Shown here: piece after piece, positions 25,156 to 34,459 of the stretch
How positions within the stretch are numbered: position 1 is the stretch's first letter
Layout of the letters: every line of letters starts with the position of its first letter
NCBI RefSeq assembly: GCF_000517425.1
Contig: NZ_CP006569.1
Span: forward strand, 2,904,760 to 2,968,759
DNA length: 64,000 nucleotides
DNA from: Sodalis praecaptivus
GTDB lineage: Bacteria > Pseudomonadota > Gammaproteobacteria > Enterobacterales > Enterobacteriaceae
Direction: 5' to 3'
Program-made: the position numbers and the translations under genes
The notes under the pieces: generated by a model
Seen by the model: only the letters and a program-made list of their open reading frames with translations
Told to the model about the DNA's origin: nothing
The model's database searches: none

Positions 25156-25852
25156 GTATCATTCCTTTTATACCGTCCAGATTATCGCCGACCAGCATCA
25201 TCGCAGCTGTGTAAACCGCTGATGGCATCGGAATGTCTTTGACCAGCGCAAGCAAAGCCGTAGGAAGATCGGCGGTGGCGGTAAATACCCAGGCTTTAGC
25301 GCTTTTGCCCTGTAATGCATCAAGGCCGCTGGCAATATCGCCCATCAGGCCATCACGCTGCTTTGTAAAGTCACTCAGCTGCTGTTTAAGGCTGACCATA
25401 TCAACCGCCGCCGCCGCGTCAACCTGTGCCGCTTCAACAGCGGCGGCGGTAATCGCCTGGCGGCTGGTCGGAATGGATAACCTCGAAACATCCGGCATCC
25501 CATTACCGTACGTTGCCGGAATTTGCATTTTAGCCCTTGCCAGTTCTGCCGCTGCCTGCGCCTGACGCTTAACTTGTGTGAAGGTGGGTGCAGGGAACAC
25601 CTCAATGAGAGGATTTAGATTGGCCATGAAATTTTCATGCGTCTTTCCGGCCACCATCATAATCACGATGTCCGTCGCGTTACCCAAACCGGTTAATTTT
25701 TGTGCCAAAAAGGTAATGGCATTGACGGGACTCAAATAGGCGCCGTTTTCCGTTTGCTGCCCCAGTCCATACACCCATGGATGCGCGGAAATGACTGAGC
25801 ACTCCAGTGCTCCAACAGAATCCGTAAATGCCAGCCTGGCTTCACGCCACAC
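25127..25852 (-). CDS. Phage tail protein (DNA circularisation/baseplate type)
   Basis: A 241-residue protein starting at a GTG (25852) with GGAGG nine bases upstream; it overlaps the Tfa stop. The beginning [21 protein letters not shown] is followed by many alanine-rich helices. It lies between the fibre genes and the hub gene and is probably a baseplate or tail component specific to this phage branch. I cannot assign an exact family. An alternative start at 25876 would overlap the Tfa gene by 35 bases. Confidence 0.55.
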   Translation of the reverse strand: MWREARLAFTDSVGALECSVISAHPWVYGLGQQTENGAYLSPVNAITFLAQKLTGLGNATDIVIMMVAGKTHENFMANLNPLIEVFPAPTFTQVKRQAQAAAELARAKMQIPATYGNGMPDVSRLSIPTSRQAITAAAVEAAQVDAAAAVDMVSLKQQLSDFTKQRDGLMGDIASGLDALQGKSAKAWVFTATADLPTALLALVKDIPMPSAVYTAAMMLVGDNLDGIKGMIHDIDPDAGA

Positions 25853-26273
25853 GTTCCGGTTCCTCCGGCCAGTCAATATCTGGAGCGGTACTGATATCGA
25901 CCCGGTTAAGCTGCACCCGGTATTTTTTCCAGGCCAGAAGTGCCGTTTTTTCGGTTTCCGTTGCTATGTCGAGGTCTATGGCGTCCTGAAGGGGAGCCAT
26001 GTCGCGCGTCGCTTCGTCCATTAGCTGCTGCTTCATGAATTCGGCACTTCGCCTTGCTTCTTCAGGTGTGGGCGGGGGTACATCAACCCAGCAAGGCAGT
26101 CCATCTATACTCACGCCGCGTGTCTTGCCCGCTGGCCCCTGCACACAGTATTTGTTCCATAGTTCATCGCTGACAGGCTTGACATCATCCGGCCAGTTAC
26201 CATGTTCGGCGTAACCCTCTTTGTATTCAATCAAATAGAATGTATTCGTTTTAGCGCTATATCCGTAACTCAT
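25842..26273 (-). CDS. Tail fibre assembly protein
   Basis: A 143-residue chaperone for tail-fibre trimerisation (P2 gpG/lambda Tfa role). It begins [21 protein letters not shown], has ISDELW-like and [20 protein letters not shown] segments, and ends with the helical arm [46 protein letters not shown] that is conserved in long Tfa proteins. The start is the ATG at 26273, just after the fibre stop; the annotated frame is open seven codons more. Confidence 0.9.
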   Translation of the reverse strand: MSYGYSAKTNTFYLIEYKEGYAEHGNWPDDVKPVSDELWNKYCVQGPAGKTRGVSIDGLPCWVDVPPPTPEEARRSAEFMKQQLMDEATRDMAPLQDAIDLDIATETEKTALLAWKKYRVQLNRVDISTAPDIDWPEEPERVA

Positions 26274-26275
26274 TG

Positions 26276-28372
26276 TTACACCCCCACCGCCCACCAGTTC
26301 GCTTCAACTTCCTGATCATACATCACTGCTGTGAATCCGGTATTTTCAATAGACGTTGCAAATATATTTGACTTACTTGATTTTCTCCATACAGAAAGCG
26401 TCATCTGCACGCCAAAACACTCCTTTCGGTAACCGATTGGAAAATTAACTTGCGTATTATCACCGCTACGATTGACCACACCACCTTGTAGAATGAATCC
26501 TGATGACGCATCCCTGTACCACCATCCGCTACGACCACCAGAAGCTTGCGTGCGATTCATGATCCAACTGGATAAATTTCCCTCCCAAATGGGGCCAGTC
26601 ACATCCCCATTGGTCGCTAGCCGCGCCTGACCATTGCCCGCTTGGCATTCACCTTCCACCACAAACGTACCATCATCTTTAAACCGAAAGTATCGCCCCT
26701 TACCCGCTTTGTTAACGATCAAACGGGCTTCCAAATGGGAGTTCACTATGTCGACCGTATAGAATTCCACAGATTGATCACTCGTGTCACCATAGGGGTA
26801 AAATAGGCTGCCTGCCGATCTCACCTCACCATTGTTGTTCTTACCCTCTCCCAGCATTTTTACCATGCTGTTGAACGATGCTTTTTTGGTCACCTTCAGC
26901 GATGGTGTGGTCACTCCGAGGCTCCCCACGGTGCCTCCGGCGACCGGGAACGCCTCAATATCCGCCGGCGTCGGTTTATTCTCTTCAGAATAGATTTCTA
27001 TCCAGTTTGACCAGTTCGCGCTGCCTTTGTAAGTACGGCGAAATGTCCGGTTTTGATAGGAGCCTGAAATGCCATAGCCATTGGCAATCTGAATAATGCG
27101 TAACGGATCACCTGTCGCTTGTGAATCGAAACTTTGCACATCGATTAACCAATACCCGGCTTTTCCTGTCACGGGGCCATTAACCGGCTCATTGATAGCA
27201 AAGCGGCCATTGGCTTTTAGGCTATTAACGTCCGTACCCGTGGTGAATTCCAGCGCGGGCTGGATGCCGTAAGCCGTTAAGCCAATATTTTTTTGGGCTT
27301 CTCGCTGCGCTTCCTCTCCTGCCGCGTCAATTTCCGCCAGGCGATTGTCCGATAACAAGCGGCTATTGGCGTTATCATTGGCCTCTTTGACGGCTTTCGG
27401 TGTCGCGGCGTATTTTTCGCTGGCGCTGTTGGTGGCGCTGCTGAGCTGGACAAAGCCTTTAGCGGAAGTCGTGGCATCCGGGTGATGGCGGGATTGCTCG
27501 TGTCGTTTTAAGGCATCACTGGCCGCCTGGCCATCAAGCGAGCCGTTCGGGCGCAAATCGGTGATAGCGCCGTCGGCGTCAATGCCGGCCAAAGCAAAAA
27601 CGTAATGCTGCACGCCGTCTTTTTCATAATCCGCTAAATCGGCGGCTAGTTTAATGTCAGTTTCAACGCCCCAGACGCTGATTAACGTTCCTGTCCAGCA
27701 CACATCCAGCCAGACGGTAATCGGCTTGTCGGTAACGGTGATATTTTGGTCAGCGACAAGCTCAGCCCGCAAACCGGCCACATAGCCCGCCCCTTTGGTG
27801 ATGAAAAACTGCTTGCCGGTTTTGCCAACCCGCCAGCCATCACCAAAAAAGGCCGCAGCGCCGTAAATATCGACATTTTCGCGCCGCTGGCGCTCGTCCA
27901 TGCCGGTCATGCGTGCGGTAAAGTCGATTTGCCAGGTCTCGGCTGGGGTATTGATGCCGGTTTCAACCTGGGCGCCGTCAAACTCCATCAAAAAAGAGCG
28001 CGTCAGCACGTTACCTTGTTGCCCAGATGCGGTTTTAAGCTTTTGCTGTATAGGCGCATGCACAATCATGGCCAGCGTACCGCTGGCCTTGTTGATAAGC
28101 CCTATCCAGTTAAACGAAAAATCGCCCACCTCGGCACCCAACACCGCCGAATGCACCACCGCGTTATCATTCACCACCCCTTTACGGCTTACGGCCTGGC
28201 GGTGAACAATTTGCGCCGCCGGCGGGATACCTTCAGTGCGATCAATGGGTATATCCGGGTTCATTTCCGGCACATTGGCAAAAACAAATTCGTCCAGCTC
28301 AATTGCGTCCTGGGTGATAGCCTGCTGAGCCTTCCATTGCTCAAACGCCAGCGTAATAACGGTTTGTGACAT
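26276..28372 (-). CDS. Tail fibre protein (P2 gpH-like)
   Basis: A 698-residue fibre that binds the host surface. The N-terminus ([13 protein letters not shown] through [19 protein letters not shown], about 1-150) is the P2 gpH-type baseplate-attachment domain. A collagen-like fibre repeat region follows with [35 protein letters not shown] near 300-335. The distal part carries [23 protein letters not shown] and ends in a receptor-binding region [16 protein letters not shown] and WWAVGV. The ATG is in a clear position after the gpI stop. The Tfa partner follows immediately. Confidence 0.9.
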   Translation of the reverse strand: MSQTVITLAFEQWKAQQAITQDAIELDEFVFANVPEMNPDIPIDRTEGIPPAAQIVHRQAVSRKGVVNDNAVVHSAVLGAEVGDFSFNWIGLINKASGTLAMIVHAPIQQKLKTASGQQGNVLTRSFLMEFDGAQVETGINTPAETWQIDFTARMTGMDERQRRENVDIYGAAAFFGDGWRVGKTGKQFFITKGAGYVAGLRAELVADQNITVTDKPITVWLDVCWTGTLISVWGVETDIKLAADLADYEKDGVQHYVFALAGIDADGAITDLRPNGSLDGQAASDALKRHEQSRHHPDATTSAKGFVQLSSATNSASEKYAATPKAVKEANDNANSRLLSDNRLAEIDAAGEEAQREAQKNIGLTAYGIQPALEFTTGTDVNSLKANGRFAINEPVNGPVTGKAGYWLIDVQSFDSQATGDPLRIIQIANGYGISGSYQNRTFRRTYKGSANWSNWIEIYSEENKPTPADIEAFPVAGGTVGSLGVTTPSLKVTKKASFNSMVKMLGEGKNNNGEVRSAGSLFYPYGDTSDQSVEFYTVDIVNSHLEARLIVNKAGKGRYFRFKDDGTFVVEGECQAGNGQARLATNGDVTGPIWEGNLSSWIMNRTQASGGRSGWWYRDASSGFILQGGVVNRSGDNTQVNFPIGYRKECFGVQMTLSVWRKSSKSNIFATSIENTGFTAVMYDQEVEANWWAVGV

Positions 28373-28381
28373 CGTGTTTCC

Positions 28382-28969
28382 TTACACTTTCGCGCTAAAA
28401 ATTTCGTCGTTATTCCCGGTCAAGCCCAGCGCCGCCGGATACGTGATTAATTCGCCCTGGTCCCACCCTGCCCGAATAGCCAGGGCTTCACAGGTCATCA
28501 CCTCAAATTGATAACGGCGGCAGGTCCGGCCGTATTGGCGGATGATCTGGAGCATTAACTGTGTGTTATCCGAAATCTGGCTGTCGGTGACGCGCACCAG
28601 GATCACATCCCAGTCAATGCCCGGCTGGCGCTCCAGCAATTCAACATAGCCAATGCCCAGCCGGTCAAAAATAGTGATAAACCCCTGCACCGAACCGGCA
28701 TCGGCGGCATTAACAAAGGCGTAAGCCACGCGCTTTCTGAACAAACTCAGCGGCTCGCCGTCGAAACGGGTAATATCGCGATCGTAAGCCAGTAAGGTTA
28801 ACAGTGACGCAGAGCAGGTCAGTGGATCGAACTGGTTCAGCGGCCAGGTGATCCAGCCATAGACCTGCGTCCAATATGCCCGGGCGGCGGTCAGTAATTT
28901 GGCCGGTTCGCCTGCGTTCATCCATGACGGCAGCGCCACGGCCGCCAATTTTCTTACAAAGTCATTCAT
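28382..28969 (-). CDS. Tail protein I (baseplate wedge)
   Basis: A 195-residue P2 gpI-family baseplate wedge protein. The centre carries the typical CSASLLTLLAYDRDITRFDGEPLSLFRKRVAYAFVNAADAGSVQGFITIFDRLGIG. It overlaps the end of the J gene by eight bases and precedes the tail fibre, as in P2. No anomalies. Confidence 0.88.
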   Translation of the reverse strand: MNDFVRKLAAVALPSWMNAGEPAKLLTAARAYWTQVYGWITWPLNQFDPLTCSASLLTLLAYDRDITRFDGEPLSLFRKRVAYAFVNAADAGSVQGFITIFDRLGIGYVELLERQPGIDWDVILVRVTDSQISDNTQLMLQIIRQYGRTCRRYQFEVMTCEALAIRAGWDQGELITYPAALGLTGNNDEIFSAKV

Positions 28970-30146
28970 TCTTCAGGCTCACCGTCAGACTGTCCAGGCG
29001 CGGCACGCTTAGCGCGCTGGTGATGTCATCGAGAGAAAACGCCAGCGAAACCGTCGCGGGAAATGCCTGATGGATTTCCTTTGCCAGTTGGGAAAAGGAA
29101 AACCGTGAATAAGGCCAGGTTTTTATCACCTCGTAATTGGTGTTTTCACGAAAGGCGCAGCGCACCAGATTTTCGACGTCTGATTTCATCGCGTCGGTTT
29201 CTTCTTCGCTCATATTGGCCAGGTCATTGACCCAAACCGTCACAGACAAGTCATGCCGCGTTTCTGGCATGGCGAAACACTGCATATCATCGCCGTGGCC
29301 GTGATGCCCCTGATTGCTGATATAGTCGTTAACGTCGTCGATAAACGGCCCGGACGCCACGCCGCTATCCAGCAGCAGATAAGCGTTTGCCGTACCCGGC
29401 CCGCGCGGCGCGTCATGTTCAAAATAGATACGGTCAATACTGACACCCGCCACGCCGGCGATCATGGACCGGTACACCGCATCAGTATGATAGTTGCCCA
29501 CCAGATTAAACTGATTGCGGCACCGCTCGCGCAGCTCATCATCATTTTCTTCGTCGGCGCCCGGTATCGTCAGCCAGTCCTCTTCGCTGGCGGCATGGCT
29601 GATACCGTCAACGGCGGCAGGCAGGATGCGATAATAGCCGGGGGCGAGGTTATAGGCTGCGCCGCTGCCGGTGGCTTCAACGGGTATCAGCGCATTCGCC
29701 GTTCCCGCCGGGATCGCCACATCGGCCGTGGTTGCCAGTTCATAAACCGTTCCGTTGATCCGCTCCGTCTGTATCAGGGTAGCCGCTTTAACCGTTACCA
29801 CGTCGCTGGCATTTTCTTTATAAAAGCGGATAACGCCCTGAGCCGCACTGGCGGGCTTTGGGGTCACGTTTACCGCCCACGCCAGTAGCCGCAGCATCTG
29901 TCCGCCCGCCGTCGCGACAAACATGTTCGTCAGCACGGTAGACACCATAGCCTCTTTGAGCCACATCACCGGCGCAATCACTATCGCGGTGACCAGCCGC
30001 CAGAAGGGCGACATACGGGAGGTATTTGTAATCAGTCCCTCCTGCGCCACCACCGCGTTAAAACGCGTGCGCACGGCCTCTTCCGTGGTCGGCACGCCGC
30101 TGGCTTTCAGGACCTCTTCAAAGTCAACCTGGGGCTTTTGCGTCAT
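28962..30146 (-). CDS. Baseplate assembly protein J
   Basis: A 394-residue baseplate J/gp47-like wedge protein. Visible signatures are MLRLLAWAVNVTPKPASAAQGVIRFY, AGTANALIPVEATGSGAAYNLAPG and ENDDELRERCRNQFNL, followed by VSIDRIYFEHDAPRGPGTANAYLLL. Its ATG overlaps the stop of the preceding gpW-like gene (ATGA), and its own end overlaps gpI. Length is usual for the family. Confidence 0.92.
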   Translation of the reverse strand: MTQKPQVDFEEVLKASGVPTTEEAVRTRFNAVVAQEGLITNTSRMSPFWRLVTAIVIAPVMWLKEAMVSTVLTNMFVATAGGQMLRLLAWAVNVTPKPASAAQGVIRFYKENASDVVTVKAATLIQTERINGTVYELATTADVAIPAGTANALIPVEATGSGAAYNLAPGYYRILPAAVDGISHAASEEDWLTIPGADEENDDELRERCRNQFNLVGNYHTDAVYRSMIAGVAGVSIDRIYFEHDAPRGPGTANAYLLLDSGVASGPFIDDVNDYISNQGHHGHGDDMQCFAMPETRHDLSVTVWVNDLANMSEEETDAMKSDVENLVRCAFRENTNYEVIKTWPYSRFSFSQLAKEIHQAFPATVSLAFSLDDITSALSVPRLDSLTVSLKNE

Positions 30147-30472
30147 ACATCCACCCGATACGAGATAGTGCCAAAATCATAAGTATTGGCGGTGACCCAA
30201 AGCCGCTTTTGCCCCTCTTCGCTTACTTCAACGGTACCCGGCACAATGCGTTCATCGCTTTCCACCAATAATTCCAGTTGCGTAAAGATATCGGCGCGTA
30301 ATGTGGGGCTGCGCTCGGCAATGAGCTGCGTCGCTAAGCCGCTTTCTAAAATGGCATGCACGATGTCCTGTCCGATACTTTGACGGTTGTTGCACAATTC
30401 GGGTTCATTGCCGGCATTGAGCGCAAAATCGCCGCGGTCAATCAGCAAATCGATATACAGTAAATCGCTCAT
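30143..30472 (-). CDS. gpW/gp25-like baseplate protein (DUF2590 type)
   Basis: A 109-residue protein at the place of the gp25/W lysozyme-like wedge gene. It begins MSDLLYIDLLIDRGDFALNAGNEPELCNNRQSIGQDIVHAIL and ends YDFGTISYRVDV. The start at 30472 overlaps the tape-measure stop (ATGA), which decides it over a GTG-like upstream extension. DUF2590 proteins occupy this spot in K139-like phages. Confidence 0.75.
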   Translation of the reverse strand: MSDLLYIDLLIDRGDFALNAGNEPELCNNRQSIGQDIVHAILESGLATQLIAERSPTLRADIFTQLELLVESDERIVPGTVEVSEEGQKRLWVTANTYDFGTISYRVDV

Positions 30473-32436
30473 ACGCCCAGCTCCTGCCATTCCATTAATT
30501 GCCCCGGCGCTAAGGTTTCTTTCGGGTAGATATTCACCGTGCCGATTTTCCTGCTGTTATCGGTCACTGACTGACGGTGACTGCTCATGCTTTTATTGAT
30601 ACCGCCGCGCTCAGTGCCCTTTAATTTCGCGCCGGTGGAAAGTGTGTTCGTGGTAAGCGCGGGCGTGCTTTCTTTGTCCAGGGCGATATTGACACCGGGA
30701 ATTTTATTGAGCTTACCGACAATCCAGCGCCATGATGTCAAAAAGCCCCCTTTGATGGTTTGCCAGACATTATCAAACATCGACACAATACCGCCGGCCA
30801 TGCCGCTTAACGCCTGTGAAGGTGAAAAGCCGGTCAGCAGCGCGATAAAGCGATTCCAGCCCTCAGCGATCCCTTGCCAGGCAGCAGTAAACACCCCGGC
30901 AAGCCATTTCACCACGCCGGCAACGGCGGTAAACGCCGCGGTGTTCATCACCGCCGCTTTGACCGTATCCCAATGCTTCACCAGCAGATAACACCCGACT
31001 GCCAGTAGCGCGATGGCGCCAACAATCAATAAAATGGGCCAGCTCATAAAATTGATGGCCACGCCAGTTAACATCGCCGCCATCCGCACCGCCAACAGCG
31101 TGCCACGGATCATTCGCAAAGACGCATTCCAGGCAAGCAGGGCTTTTTTTCCTAACCACAAGGTGGCGGTATAGAGCTTTGTCACCAACATTAATGATTT
31201 CCAGACAGTACGTGCGCCCAAGGCAATAAGTTTGCCGGTACCCAGTACAATATTGGTCGCTGCCCCCGCAGCGGCAAAGCTCAATAATCCCAGCATGGCA
31301 TAGCCAATCACACGCGCGATATTGGGAAACAGCTGCATCCAGCGGGCAAAAGTCTGCCCCATATCTGCCAGGCGATTTAGCAGCGGATACAGCACCGGGA
31401 TAAGCGTTAATCCGATGACGGTCTGAATGGCTTTGAGAATTTCAACGAAGCGATCCCAGGGTTTCACCATGCCTGCGGCCATTTCCTGCGTACGCTTCAG
31501 GCCATCGGCGCCACCCAGCGCGGTGATATTGCGCTGAAGTAACGCTACATTGCCGTACAGGTGTTTCACCACCGCCGCGCTGTCACCAAAAGCCGCATCC
31601 AGCGCCGCCTGGGCCTGTAAATTCCCCTCCAGGCTTTGACCGTACTTATTTTGGAGTTTCGTCAGCATGTCCGGCATGGACAGTATTTTGCCGTTCACAT
31701 CGGTAAACGTCAGTCCCAGCTTTTTAGCGCCGGCGATGGCGCTGGTCATAAAACCTTCGTAAGCGCTGCTGGCCTCCGTACCCAGCGTGCGGCGCAGCTG
31801 GCCCAGCACGGCCAGCTGTTCATCCATCCCAACGCCGTAATTGGTACCCACGCCGCGCGCCCCTTCCATCAAATCTTTAATGGTGGCCATTTCGGTGCCG
31901 AACACTTTACGCATCGTGACCATCTTTCCGGCCAGCTGCTCGGCAAACGGCACCTTTCCCAGCCGCTGCGCCTCGGCGGCGAAATTGCCATACATCTGTC
32001 CCATAAATTCGGCCGTTTCCGCTGCGGTGGATTTGAGCGCAAACGCCAGCGTATTCGCCACCTGCGTGACTTTGGGCAGTTCGGCGTTGCTCAAACCAGC
32101 AATCGCGGTGTTGATGTCTTCTGTTGATTTCACAAACGCCACCGCACTCGCGCCATAGGTCATGCTGAATCGCACCGCGTCACGCTGCACCGTTTTCAGC
32201 ACGGAATCATCAATGCCTTTAGCGGCCGCATCATTGAGCGCGTCAAACATCTCTATGGCGGGCGATAATGCCCCTTTGATTGCCATGCCGGCGCCCGCCA
32301 GCGCCAGCACCCCGCCGCCGATTTGCATTGACGCCGCTTTTGATTTTTCCGCAAAGCCGACAAGGCTGCTTTGCGCCTGTTTTAACGGGCGCGACAGCTT
32401 ATCAATAAGGCTTAAGGTAAAATCTAACTGTTTCAT
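30469..32436 (-). CDS. Phage tail tape measure protein
   Basis: A 655-residue tape measure that sets tail length. The N-terminal 350 residues are helical with the TP901-type core (AVKFSMTYGAS-like segment at about 90, FMGQMYGNFAAEAQRLG, AQAALDAAFGDSAAVVKHL). Residues about 370-510 contain several hydrophobic segments (IARVIGYAMLGLLSFAAAGAATNIVLG, WPILLIVGAIALLAVGCYLL) thought to pierce the membrane at DNA entry. It overlaps the frameshift product upstream and the gpW-like gene downstream by four bases each. Confidence 0.92.
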   Translation of the reverse strand: MKQLDFTLSLIDKLSRPLKQAQSSLVGFAEKSKAASMQIGGGVLALAGAGMAIKGALSPAIEMFDALNDAAAKGIDDSVLKTVQRDAVRFSMTYGASAVAFVKSTEDINTAIAGLSNAELPKVTQVANTLAFALKSTAAETAEFMGQMYGNFAAEAQRLGKVPFAEQLAGKMVTMRKVFGTEMATIKDLMEGARGVGTNYGVGMDEQLAVLGQLRRTLGTEASSAYEGFMTSAIAGAKKLGLTFTDVNGKILSMPDMLTKLQNKYGQSLEGNLQAQAALDAAFGDSAAVVKHLYGNVALLQRNITALGGADGLKRTQEMAAGMVKPWDRFVEILKAIQTVIGLTLIPVLYPLLNRLADMGQTFARWMQLFPNIARVIGYAMLGLLSFAAAGAATNIVLGTGKLIALGARTVWKSLMLVTKLYTATLWLGKKALLAWNASLRMIRGTLLAVRMAAMLTGVAINFMSWPILLIVGAIALLAVGCYLLVKHWDTVKAAVMNTAAFTAVAGVVKWLAGVFTAAWQGIAEGWNRFIALLTGFSPSQALSGMAGGIVSMFDNVWQTIKGGFLTSWRWIVGKLNKIPGVNIALDKESTPALTTNTLSTGAKLKGTERGGINKSMSSHRQSVTDNSRKIGTVNIYPKETLAPGQLMEWQELGV

Positions 32437-32621
32437 TCCGAACCTTTAAAAGCGGTGCTAATCCCATTCGCCACCGCAATATGCATGTTTTCCCAATAGC
32501 GATTATCCAGCCAAATAGCGGCGGCGATATCGTCTACCGTGTCACGGCCTTGCGGCAAATACAGGCGGCGTAAAATCAAATACTGCTCGAGTCCGTTATG
32601 CTCAATGGCACGGACTCGCAA
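32433..32621 (-). CDS. Frameshift extension of the tail assembly chaperone (E'-like)
   Basis: A 62-codon frame just after the stop of the chaperone gene, in the -1 frame. It reads LRVRAIEHNGLEQYLILRRLYLPQGRDTVDDIAAAIW. No ATG exists; a TTG directly at 32621 has no ribosome-binding site. The preceding gene ends in the heptamer A-AAA-AAC before TGA and a hairpin follows, so this part is almost certainly made as the tail of a -1 frameshift fusion, like P2 E+E'. Its stop overlaps the tape-measure start. Confidence 0.8.
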   Translation of the reverse strand: MRVRAIEHNGLEQYLILRRLYLPQGRDTVDDIAAAIWLDNRYWENMHIAVANGISTAFKGSE

Positions 32622-32633
32622 AGTCAGTTTTTT
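32588..32633 (-). promoter_or_regulatory. -1 programmed ribosomal frameshift signal
   Basis: On the minus strand the chaperone frame ends ATA AAA AAC TGA, which contains the canonical slippery heptamer A AAA AAC (32627-32633) in phase. Eight bases later a perfect 9-bp stem starts: CGAGTCCGT (32610-32618) pairing with ACGGACTCG (32588-32596) around a 13-base loop. After a -1 slip translation continues CTG ACT TTG CGA into the E'-like frame. Confidence 0.9.
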
Positions 32634-32881
32634 ATTTCTATTTCCAGTTCCGGCGCATAGATCTCATTCACCTTGCCGGCTAATTGAATGGCCGCGCCGG
32701 GGCGGGTCAGAATATCATTCAACGCCTCTTTACTTTCCACCGCGACAATACGGGTCAGATAGTTGTGCGCCGGCGCGACTTTATTATCCATCGCCATTTC
32801 ATTAATAAACTTGTTATAGGCTGTCTGGTTCGGTTCAAAAATAATGTTCTGACCGCAAACCACTAATTCAATCTTTTCCAT
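32624..32881 (-). CDS. Tail assembly chaperone (gpE-like)
   Basis: An 85-residue protein, MEKIELVVCGQNIIFEPNQTAYNKFINEMAMDNKVAPAHNYLTR to its end ELEIEIKN, just upstream of the tape measure and thus in the place of P2 gpE. Such chaperones coat the tape measure during tail assembly, with a small fraction made as a -1 frameshift fusion. The ATG at 32881 is preceded by AAAGGGAA; upstream codons overlap the outer-spanin gene. The slippery site sits at its last two sense codons. Confidence 0.8.
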   Translation of the reverse strand: MEKIELVVCGQNIIFEPNQTAYNKFINEMAMDNKVAPAHNYLTRIVAVESKEALNDILTRPGAAIQLAGKVNEIYAPELEIEIKN

Positions 32882-33116
32882 AGGTAATATTTTCCCTTTC
32901 GTTAATTTCATCAACAAGCTGGTTATGCCGCGCGGCACATTGGCCGTAACGCTCCAGATACAGCGTTAACACCTCCGCCGCGTCTTTTCCCCGCGCCCCG
33001 TGCAGGCGCGGCAGCTGCGTGGCACATTTAGTCTTTAGATTTTCCTGATAATGCACGTTCGGTGCCGGCGGCGGCGTCGTTGTACAGGCTGACAAACTCA
33101 TCAGACAGGCACACAT
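32868..33116 (-). CDS. Outer-membrane spanin lipoprotein (Rz1-like)
   Basis: An 82-residue lipoprotein: a short signal with lipobox LSAC (MCACLMSLSAC), then TTTPPPAP, the proline-rich stretch usual for o-spanins, and a helical end. It begins inside the inner-spanin gene in another frame and overlaps it by about 90 bases, the classic nested Rz/Rz1 arrangement. Its stop overlaps the chaperone start. The frame is open further upstream to 33218 but a lipoprotein needs the start near 33116 or 33101. Confidence 0.8.
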   Translation of the reverse strand: MCACLMSLSACTTTPPPAPNVHYQENLKTKCATQLPRLHGARGKDAAEVLTLYLERYGQCAARHNQLVDEINERENITYGKD

Positions 33117-33360
33117 GCGTAAACACCGGTTTAACCACTTCCGTGCGGATTTCCCGCGGCTGTGCATCCTTGATGGCCTCCAGTTTTGCTTCCAGCTGTC
33201 GCCCGGACGCGCCGGCAATCACGGACAATTGTTTCCCCGTTGCCAAGGCCGTTTTGCTGATAGCCAAATCCAGGCTGTCACGATGCCAGCCGGCCAGTGT
33301 CCAGCCGCCGGCAAACGCCAGCACGGCAAAGGCTATCCCGCCGAGCGCCGCGCGCCCCAT
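33028..33360 (-). CDS. Inner-membrane spanin (Rz/LysB-like)
   Basis: A 110-residue protein with an N-terminal membrane helix (GIAFAVLAFAGGWTLAGW, about 8-25) and a long periplasmic helical domain, ending with VVKPVFTHVCLSDEFVSLYNDAAAGT. With the nested lipoprotein it should disrupt the outer membrane at lysis. The ATG overlaps the endolysin stop (TAATG). Confidence 0.85.
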   Translation of the reverse strand: MGRAALGGIAFAVLAFAGGWTLAGWHRDSLDLAISKTALATGKQLSVIAGASGRQLEAKLEAIKDAQPREIRTEVVKPVFTHVCLSDEFVSLYNDAAAGTERALSGKSKD

Positions 33361-33701
33361 TAGCGCACCCCGTTGTGTTCGAGGCTAAAATGATTGCCGT
33401 CCGGTCGTGACGTAAAGCGCCCGCCCCAACTCCCCCCCAGCGTTTCCCAGTATTCCCCCAACGGGAGGTAATCCTCGGTTTTTTCCAGATAGTGACCATT
33501 CACGAAGACATTGAAATCCACGGCCAGGCGCAGTGTATGCAGGCTGTGGGTGATGCCGCTGCCCTTTTTCGCATTGAGCGCCGCTTGCTCGGGCGTGCGG
33601 TACGCTTCGCCAAAGGTCAGCCGGTAGCCGTGGTCTTGTGCCCAGTCAATCAGATTGGCCACCATCACCGTGAAGAGCTGCTGTTTCTCGCTTAACGTCA
33701 T
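33360..33701 (-). CDS. Endolysin, M15 family peptidase
   Basis: A 113-residue D-Ala-D-Ala carboxypeptidase-like endolysin. FGEAYRTPEQAALNAKKGSGITHSLHTLRLAVDFNVF holds the His and Asp zinc ligands (SLHTLRLAVDFN), and RPDGNHFSLEH near 101-111 supplies the last His. The ATG at 33701 overlaps the holin stop (ATGA) and has GGTAAGGA upstream; an upstream frame to 33731 is unlikely. It cuts peptidoglycan after holin action. Confidence 0.9.
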   Translation of the reverse strand: MTLSEKQQLFTVMVANLIDWAQDHGYRLTFGEAYRTPEQAALNAKKGSGITHSLHTLRLAVDFNVFVNGHYLEKTEDYLPLGEYWETLGGSWGGRFTSRPDGNHFSLEHNGVR

Positions 33702-34000
33702 TTCCTTACCCCTTTGGTCAGAAAACCGCATAGCCCCTTCTTGCGCAGCCAGGCCTCGACACCATTTAGCCCTAAAATACCCAGCGCCGACCCGATGCCG
33801 GCCAGCGCCAGCGGGTGAATATCCGGTACGATGTACAGCGCGACGCCGGCCATCAATGACAGCGCACTGCCGACAATGACACGCCCCGTCACCAGGCGGA
33901 TCGTGACAGGTTCATTACTGTTGAGCATTTTGCCCAGCGCAATCAGTGCGCCCATCATCGCCAATGTGACAAATCCCTTTTCATATTCCTGCATTTGCAT
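33698..34000 (-). CDS. Holin
   Basis: A 100-residue membrane protein with three hydrophobic segments: GFVTLAMMGALIALGKML, VIVGSALSLMAGVALYIV and LALAGIGSALGILGL. The charged tail is GVEAWLRKKGLCGFLTKGVRK. Position directly before the endolysin gene and topology fit a class I holin that times lysis. Confidence 0.85.
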   Translation of the reverse strand: MQMQEYEKGFVTLAMMGALIALGKMLNSNEPVTIRLVTGRVIVGSALSLMAGVALYIVPDIHPLALAGIGSALGILGLNGVEAWLRKKGLCGFLTKGVRK

Positions 34001-34003
34001 CCC

Positions 34004-34459
34004 TTACCCGATCAGATTTTCCGTGGCTTCCGCTTCCAGATACGGCACGCCGTTAATGTTGATGAATTTCGGACTGGTGACAAAATATTTGATTTTATGT
34101 GTGGAGAGGCTGCCCCCTTTCGGGTCGGTGTCCAGCACGTTATTGAGTTGCAGCTTATTGCCAAAAGTCTCGACTTTAATTTCCTCGCTGCCGGCTTTGG
34201 CATAAAACAGAAAATCGACGGGCGCAATCCCCCGCCACGATCCTGCCGCGCGCGCTTTGGCGGTCAACACCTGCAACACTTTTGAACTCACCTCGATTTC
34301 ACCCTCGGCGGCCACATCACCATCAACGTGGCCATCGGGCACGCCACGGGTTTGCGCGGCGGCGCTGTTGTCGGTGATATCCAGTGAAATTTTCTCGACG
34401 TGGATCAGCTCGCCATCCACGTAGGCATCGAATGACATGCCCGATATACGCTTAGTCAT
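34004..34459 (-). CDS. Tail tube protein (DUF2597 type)
   Basis: A 151-residue protein following the sheath gene. MTKRISGMSFDAYVDGELIHVEKISLDITDNSAAAQTRGVPDGHVDGDVAAEGEIEVSS has the beta-rich look of tail tubes, and the DGHVDGDVAAEGE part recalls the DUF2597 family of K139-like phages. ATG overlaps the sheath stop (ATGA). Confidence 0.8.
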   Translation of the reverse strand: MTKRISGMSFDAYVDGELIHVEKISLDITDNSAAAQTRGVPDGHVDGDVAAEGEIEVSSKVLQVLTAKARAAGSWRGIAPVDFLFYAKAGSEEIKVETFGNKLQLNNVLDTDPKGGSLSTHKIKYFVTSPKFININGVPYLEAEATENLIG

